This document shows, in pieces, positions 59,261 through 64,000 of a stretch of 64,000 nucleotides of DNA; the first letter of the stretch is position 1, and the number at the start of each line of letters is the position of its first letter. The stretch spans positions 10,450,229-10,514,228 of the forward strand of contig OW203988.1 in assembly GCA_934047225.1 (NCBI GenBank), read 5' to 3'. The position numbers and the translations under genes were made by a program. The DNA comes from Ypsolopha sequella (lineage: Eukaryota; Arthropoda; Insecta; Lepidoptera; Ypsolophidae). The notes beneath the pieces were generated by a model. It had not been told where the DNA came from. It saw only the letters and a program-made list of their open reading frames with translations, and did no database searches.

Positions 59261-59848
59261 ATTTATATGCCCAAAATTGTTGTTTTATAAAGATAGAGAT
59301 GAAACAAATAACATCGAATAATTGGACCCCCCTTGGATTTCCATTTATTGAACTTTTTATGCTGTGATAGTGGCCACATTATTATTTGCCGTGATAGAGG
59401 ACAATGTAACATATATTATGTGAAAATATTTACGCGCTACCTATAACGGCTGAAGCTGTAGACCCATGTGATAGATGGATAGACAGCGGAGGATTAGTAA
59501 TAGGGTCACGGAACCTAATGATACGGAACCCTAAAAATCAAGGTAAAAGGTTATTTATCAAGTAAAGCTTTAAATATATTAAAGGAAAAATAAAGCGGTT
59601 AATGTTGTTTTAATTGTATATGCATCCTCTATGATGTAGGTATATTGAAATGTCTTTGTACTCGTGTGTCATTCAAAAAAGACCAGGTTTAGCTCATTAT
59701 TCTGAGAGGTTTAGACATAATAATGTACTCTGTGGTTTAGACTGACAAGCCTGCCTTTCACTTCATGGTCAAAAGAAATTTTAACCTGCCTGTTGCATCT
59801 AATTGTGGATAATAGTAATAATAACTTACAGTAAAAATTAATATTGCA

Positions 59849-60459
59849 ATGGAACCTGAAATATTGTACATAAATGAAAATCCTTGTCCACACCTAGTTG
59901 TCCCTATACCTGGAGATGGAACATGTTTGTTCCATTCTTTGTCATTCTCTATGTATGGGAACATTGAGTCGTCATATGACATTAGGTGTGCGGTAGTCGA
60001 GTATGTGGTAGCGCATTGGGATGAAATGCAACTTTATACGTGTGACGAGCGTGGAGACACATGTTCTCGACAGCAATGATGAAAACTACCACCTACGGTT
60101 CCGTATCCGAACTTATGGCAGCCACCGCTTTGTATCCATTTACGTTCGAGGTTTACGAAAATGGCCGTTTGAGAGGATCATTCGGTGGCGATCCTGGGAT
60201 GCCAGTGAAACGTTTACGATTCTCTGGTAGTTTCTTAGGTGGTCATTATGAAATGCTCCTTCCTGATACTAGTTTCTCAGGAGTATGTCCTAATGATCAG
60301 TTAAAGGGAGTGGGTTTTAAGAAAATTCGCAGCAGACGTGCAAGAAATATTACTCGAGAAGAAAAAAAGGAGGACTACCTACAAAAAGAAATGAGATCCC
60401 ATCAAAAACATAAAATGTACAAAAATGGCAAGTCTCGCAACGCAATCCTTCCACCGTAA
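59849..60459 (+). pseudogene. OTU-family cysteine protease-like gene carried by the MULE, frameshifted
   Basis: The first frame (59849-60079) starts MEPEILYINENPCPHLVV and contains the OTU active-site box PGDGTCLFHSLS (Asp23, Cys26 of this frame) and YDIRCAVVEYVVAHW. The second frame (open from 60061, stop 60457-60459) continues the domain: YGSVSELMAATALYPFTFEV, KRLRFSG and the catalytic-His box GGHYEMLLP (His codon 60244-60246). It then has a Lys/Arg-rich tail. The two halves are in different frames and overlap by 19 bases, so one small indel near 60055-60065 breaks the gene. OTU enzymes are deubiquitinating cysteine proteases; what it does in this transposon is unknown. The last 60 bases lie in the palindrome. 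Confidence 0.8.
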
Positions 60460-61017
60460 AAAGTTGTGAGATCTTATGTAAAGCCAAGTCTGCTATTTTA
60501 GTTTTTATGGAAGCACCTTTTCATTTAAGTTAGTATGGAAGCACCTATTTAACAAATTTATCATAAATTGTTTCCTATTTAGTTACCTACAAACATTAAG
60601 TGACTGTATTAATATTAGTCATCTTTATTTCCTAATAAAATATGGTGACTTTGCAATCGCAGAGCACAAATAAAGCACTGATGCGTAGAAATATCTTCTC
60701 AAATCGCTAATAAATTGATATTAGGTAGCTGATATGTTGTATATGTTGCTGTGCGATTGCGAAGTCACTATATTTTATTAGGAAATAAAGATGACTAATA
60801 TTAATACAGTCACTTAATGTTGGTAGGTAACTAAATAGGAAACAATTAATGATAAATTTGTTAAATAGGTGCTCCCATACTAACTTAAATGAAAAGGTGC
60901 TTCCATAAAAACTAAAATAGCAGACTTGGCTTTACATAAGATCTCACAACTTTTTACGGTGGAAGGATTGCGTTGCGAGACTTGCCATTTTTGTACATTT
61001 TATGTTTTTGATGGGAT
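60396..61017. repeat. Large palindrome inside the MULE
   Basis: Arms of about 267 bases (60396-60663 and 60752-61017) are nearly identical inverted copies around an 88-base loop. The left arm includes the last 60 or so coding bases of the OTU-like frame (CATCAAAAACATAAAATG onward) and the sequence after its stop. The right arm is a mirror copy without function of its own. Confidence 0.92.
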
Positions 61018-61384
61018 TATATATTATACAGGATGAATTTTTGAGACGGGACAGTAAGGGCAGGTACCTTAACTGTTGTAGTTACAAGAAAATGCTTTTA
61101 GGAAACTATCCATAAATGTTTAAAATATTCTGAACTGCATTTACAGATTTTGGAAAAAATGTACATTCAGCAAGAAAATGGTCATTTTAAACAAAAACTT
61201 TTTTTGATGCCAATCAATCCTGTTTCTTATAAGGATCAAAAGTCTCTACAAGACCGACTGAAGTTTGAGTACTAGAAATGTCAGAAATCGCAAACAACTT
61301 TTCCCAGACATTTCGAAAAATGAGACAAACCTTTAAATTAGCCAAACTTTTTGTTATGGGTAGATCCGCCATAATCCGCTATAA

Positions 61385-62056
61385 AGAATACTTAATTATA
61401 TTAAAAATATATATGACATTAATTTTATAAATTTTAAAACTGATTACGAAGTTGCACATATTCAAGCCTTAAAAACCGTATTTCCTGGTATAAAAATTAC
61501 TGGGTGCTATTATCACTATTCAAAAGCAATTTGGAAGAAAGCCGAAAAGTTAGGTGTTCTGACTACAACTACATCATATAAAATAACACAACTTTGTGCT
61601 AATCTACCACTACTACCATCAAATTATATTTCTGAAGTTTGGCAAAATATCAAACAGCTAATATTTGATGACGATTCGGAAAACACGACAAAATTTGAAA
61701 GTTATATGGAAAAACAGTGGATGGGCCAACTTCATGAAATTATTAGTTGTGCCAATGAAATACATCGTACAAATAATAGTTTAGAGGGATGGCATCGGCG
61801 CTTAAATAAACGAATGAAGGGCAAGCCAACGTTAGTCGATTTTCTATATAAATTGAAAAAGGAGTCACAATGGCAAAGCTTAAAGATTAAGCAAAATATA
61901 TTTGAAGGTAATGCAAGAAGAACCCTTGATCTTGTTTTTAACTCAAGGTGCAAAAGAGAGCTGAAAAAGTTGCAAGATGGAGACATTTCGGCTTTTTATT
62001 TTTTGAAAAAGATTATCAAAATAAAAAAAGAACTTACTTGTCTTTATAATACCTAG
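61385..62056 (+). pseudogene. MULE transposase, C-terminal half
   Basis: A 223-codon open frame (from after the TAA at 61382-61384) reads KTDYEVAHIQALKTVFPGIK, then TGCYYHYSKAIWKKAEKLGV and later TNNSLEGWHRRLNKRMKGKP. These fit the second acidic residue, the CxxH motif and the final Glu of Mutator-type (MULE/FLYWCH-associated) transposases. The N-terminal half with the first catalytic Asp and any DNA-binding zinc finger is absent. The sequence before 61385 is AT-rich and non-coding. Without it the protein should be inactive. Confidence 0.82.
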
Positions 62057-62222
62057 TTTTTTTCGTTTTTAATAATGCTATAAGAGGTGAATATAGCCTA
62101 ATATTGTTTAAGAAGCATAAGGATTATAACTTTGTTTTTAACTTTTTAATAATGCTATAAGAGGTAAAAATAGCCTAATATTATTTAAGAATCATAAGGA
62201 TTATAATTTTGTTTTTAATTGT
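62055..62222 (+). repeat. 77-bp tandem duplication after the transposase
   Basis: AATAATGCTATAAGAGGT starts at 62071 and again at 62148; the segment to GGATTATAAYTTTGTTTTTA is duplicated with few changes. Confidence 0.85.
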
Positions 62223-62284
62223 TTATATTTTCAAGTGTATTAAAGTTGTATCTTTACAATAGTTTTATTTAATTAGCACCCTTG

Positions 62285-62340
62285 GTATAAGGCATATCGT
62301 GATTTAGGCAAGATGCGTTGTAGGTGTACAGCGAGCAAAG
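62285..62340. repeat. Internal extra copy of the MULE right terminus
   Basis: GTGTACAGCGAGCAAAGG preceded by GGCATATCGTGATTTAGGCA mirrors the outer terminus at about 62450-62508, including the CGAGCAAAGG end. The element thus carries two tandem right ends. Confidence 0.8.
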
Positions 62341-63298
62341 GTCTATCTCGCTCTTGAACTAAAACGCAATGAACCTTAGTCTCACTAAGCCTTTATCGCT
62401 ATTGAACTAAAAAGCAATTGACCTAAGTCACAATACGCCCACATCTCGTTTGGTCTAGGCATAACGCGACTTAGGTACACTGCGTTATAGGTATACAGCG
62501 AGCAAAGGATAAAAACAATTAGCAATAAATACAAACTAAATAAACACAAACTAAGATTTCAGCCTATCTAGTGAGAGTTTTAAATATATGGAACACTTAT
62601 TAAGGGTCGGTATAATGTCAGATGCACAATTTCAAATGAGCATAAAACATTGTGTAACTTGGTCAATCGGTTTAATAAAAATAATATAGATAATAGACTA
62701 TAGGGCTGATATTCGTGCAGAAGCAAAAACGCAAAAGCTTTAAGTTCGCTCGATAGAAAAAAATTACGAAGTTACCTCTATATTTCATGTTTTTCGAGTG
62801 TTAAAGGACCTTTCTTAAAACAGTTTGCCTTGAAATTTGTATTAAAAATAAGAAAACAAATGACCCCGTATAATTGCACGGGGATTTTGAATAATTCTGT
62901 TTCGTTTTCATTTAATTTAACATCTAAGAATTGGCGCTTACGTCGATTTATTCTGAGACAAGGCGGCGACAAGATATCTCGGTCGCACGCGCTTTTTGTT
63001 CCATGCTTTGTTTCGTCACTCACCCGTCGGTCAGTTGTGATCGCTCCGTTGAGACGGGAGGGCTACGTTTTTGCGCTCTCGACGTCCCGGTTTCGTAATT
63101 TAAATAAATCTCGTAATTTGAAACATGGGAAATAAATGCAACCAATGTAAAAAATGGAATAAAAATGTTTTACGAGTGAAAATAAAGCAGTTGATGAAAG
63201 TAATGCAAAGGTACGCCATTACTTAACAAAATAAGTAGATAGGTCATGTTTTATTAAAGATGTTGAACTAAAGGTTGTCTCAATGGACTAATGAATAT

Positions 63299-64000
63299 CA
63301 TCGTTTCCTCGTATCGACGTATCGTCGTATCGACGTATCGTTGTATCGTCGTATCGACGTATCGGCGTATCGACGTATCGGCGTATTGACGTATCGTTGT
63401 ATCGACGTATCGTTGTATCGACGTATCATCGTATCGACGTATCGTTGTATCGACGTATCCCCGTATCGACATATCGACGTATAGACGTATCGGCGTATTG
63501 ACGTATCGTTGTATCGACGTATACCCCGTATCGACGTATCGTCGTATCGACGTATCGGCGTATCGACGTATCGGCGTATCGACGTATCGGCGTATCGATG
63601 TATCGGCGTACCGACGTATCGTTGTATCCCCGTATCGACGTATCGTCGTATCGACGTATCGTTGTATCGACGTATCCCCGTATCGACGTATTGACGTATC
63701 GACGTATCGGCGTATCGACGTATCGTTGTATCGACGTATCGGCGTATTGACGTATCGTTGTATCGACGTATCCCCGTATCGACGTATCGTCGTATCGACG
63801 TATCGTTGTATCGACGTATCCCCGTATCGACGTATCGACGTATCGGCGTATCGACGTATCGTTGTATCGACGTATCCCCGTATCGACGTATCGTCGTATC
63901 GACGTATCCCCGTATCGACATATCGTCGTATCGACGTATCGACGTATCGTTGTATCGACGTATCGTTGTATCGTCGTATCCTCGTATCGTCGTATCCTCA
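63299..64000. repeat. 8-bp satellite (CGTATCGN)n, runs off the window
   Basis: Almost every 8 bases the unit CGTATCGN recurs. The last base is A, T, G or (rarely) other, the first base is C or T, and there are CCCCGTATCG breaks. Because 8 is not a multiple of 3, all frames cycle through the same 24 bases and stay open (YRRIDVSx on one strand, RYVDTSIR on the other). The long open frames here are therefore artefacts of the repeat, not genes. Confidence 0.95.

Larger units (their letters stand above)
57204..62508. mobile_element. Mutator-like element (MULE) with OTU gene, 5305 bp
   Basis: Ends are CCTTTGCTCGCTGTAT on the left and its complement (ATACAGCGAGCAAAGG) on the right. A second shared block, CCTAAGTCGCGTTATGCCTA, comes about 20 bases further in, giving TIRs of about 60 bases. 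A perfect 8-base direct repeat ATAAAAAC flanks the element (57196-57203 and 62509-62516). The right TIR is duplicated inside at about 62285-62340. Contents in order: 48-base tandem units, inserted dispersed repeats, an OTU protease-like gene, a 620-base palindrome, and the C-terminal half of a MULE transposase. Other insertions and a frameshift show that it is no longer autonomous. Confidence 0.87.

Noticed and set aside
63254..63921. Long open frames of 60-207 codons in the satellite
   Set aside because: An 8-base unit without a stop is open in every frame; the peptides are direct products of the repeat.
63299..64000. CRISPR-like array
   Set aside because: Units are only 8 bases with no unique spacers; the sequence is a eukaryotic satellite.

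Overview
This window looks like nuclear DNA of an insect, most likely a moth or butterfly. It is AT-rich and intron-bearing, and holds a small cluster of Rebers-Riddiford (RR-2) cuticle protein genes with the typical 12-base first exon. The rest is dense with short inverted-repeat transposons, LINE fragments and dispersed repeats of the kind common in Lepidoptera (for example the family containing GGGTTCCGTACC and AGTGCGAGTCGGACTCG). The species assignment is inference; no bacterial or viral gene organisation is visible.

Genes. Seven host genes can be built by joining exons at GT/AG sites. Four are near-identical RR-2 genes with a VYHxAPAP tandem repeat: 6.2-7.1 kb (+), 11.5-12.4 kb (+), 20.3-21.1 kb (-) and 24.8-25.6 kb (-). 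They carry 8, 9, 7 and 6 repeat units of eight residues. Two more RR-2 genes (31.1-36.6 kb and 46.4-48.8 kb, both +) keep an extra intron inside the chitin-binding domain that the four copies lack. A seventh gene at 3.2-4.1 kb (+) encodes a secreted protein of about 221 residues that I do not recognise. The cuticle proteins would be secreted by epidermal cells and bind chitin through the RR-2 domain. Five of the genes have a TATA box about 60-70 bases before the start codon.

Between and inside the genes: 0-3 kb hAT MITE, local duplications and a LINE remnant; 4.1-5.7 kb a TIR element; 8.5-10.8 kb LINE pieces and MITEs; 11.2-12.6 kb and 20.1-21.4 kb an inverted segmental duplication carrying two of the cuticle genes; 12.6-19.6 kb dispersed repeats, a nested hAT-like insertion and a PIF/Harbinger-like DDE transposase gene broken by one extra TA; 21.9-24.5 kb three inverted-repeat elements; 26-30 kb a LINE with a 926-residue open frame sitting in a 103-base tandem repeat; 32-36 kb five inverted-repeat elements in introns of one cuticle gene; 37-41 kb MITEs and LINE remnants; 43.3-45.5 kb a Penelope-like GIY-YIG retroelement arranged as an inverted pair; 50-53 kb foldback elements, some nested; 57.2-62.5 kb a 5.3-kb Mutator-like element with long TIRs, 8-base target duplications, an OTU-type cysteine protease frame, a 620-base palindrome and the C-terminal half of a MULE transposase; from 63.3 kb to the window end an 8-base satellite.

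The most unusual object is the Mutator-like element. It combines an OTU protease-like gene with a large internal inverted duplication that includes the end of that gene. The most informative host-gene story is the RR-2 family: unit-by-unit repeat variation, very similar last exons, intron loss, and one copy whose small intron has become fully readable.
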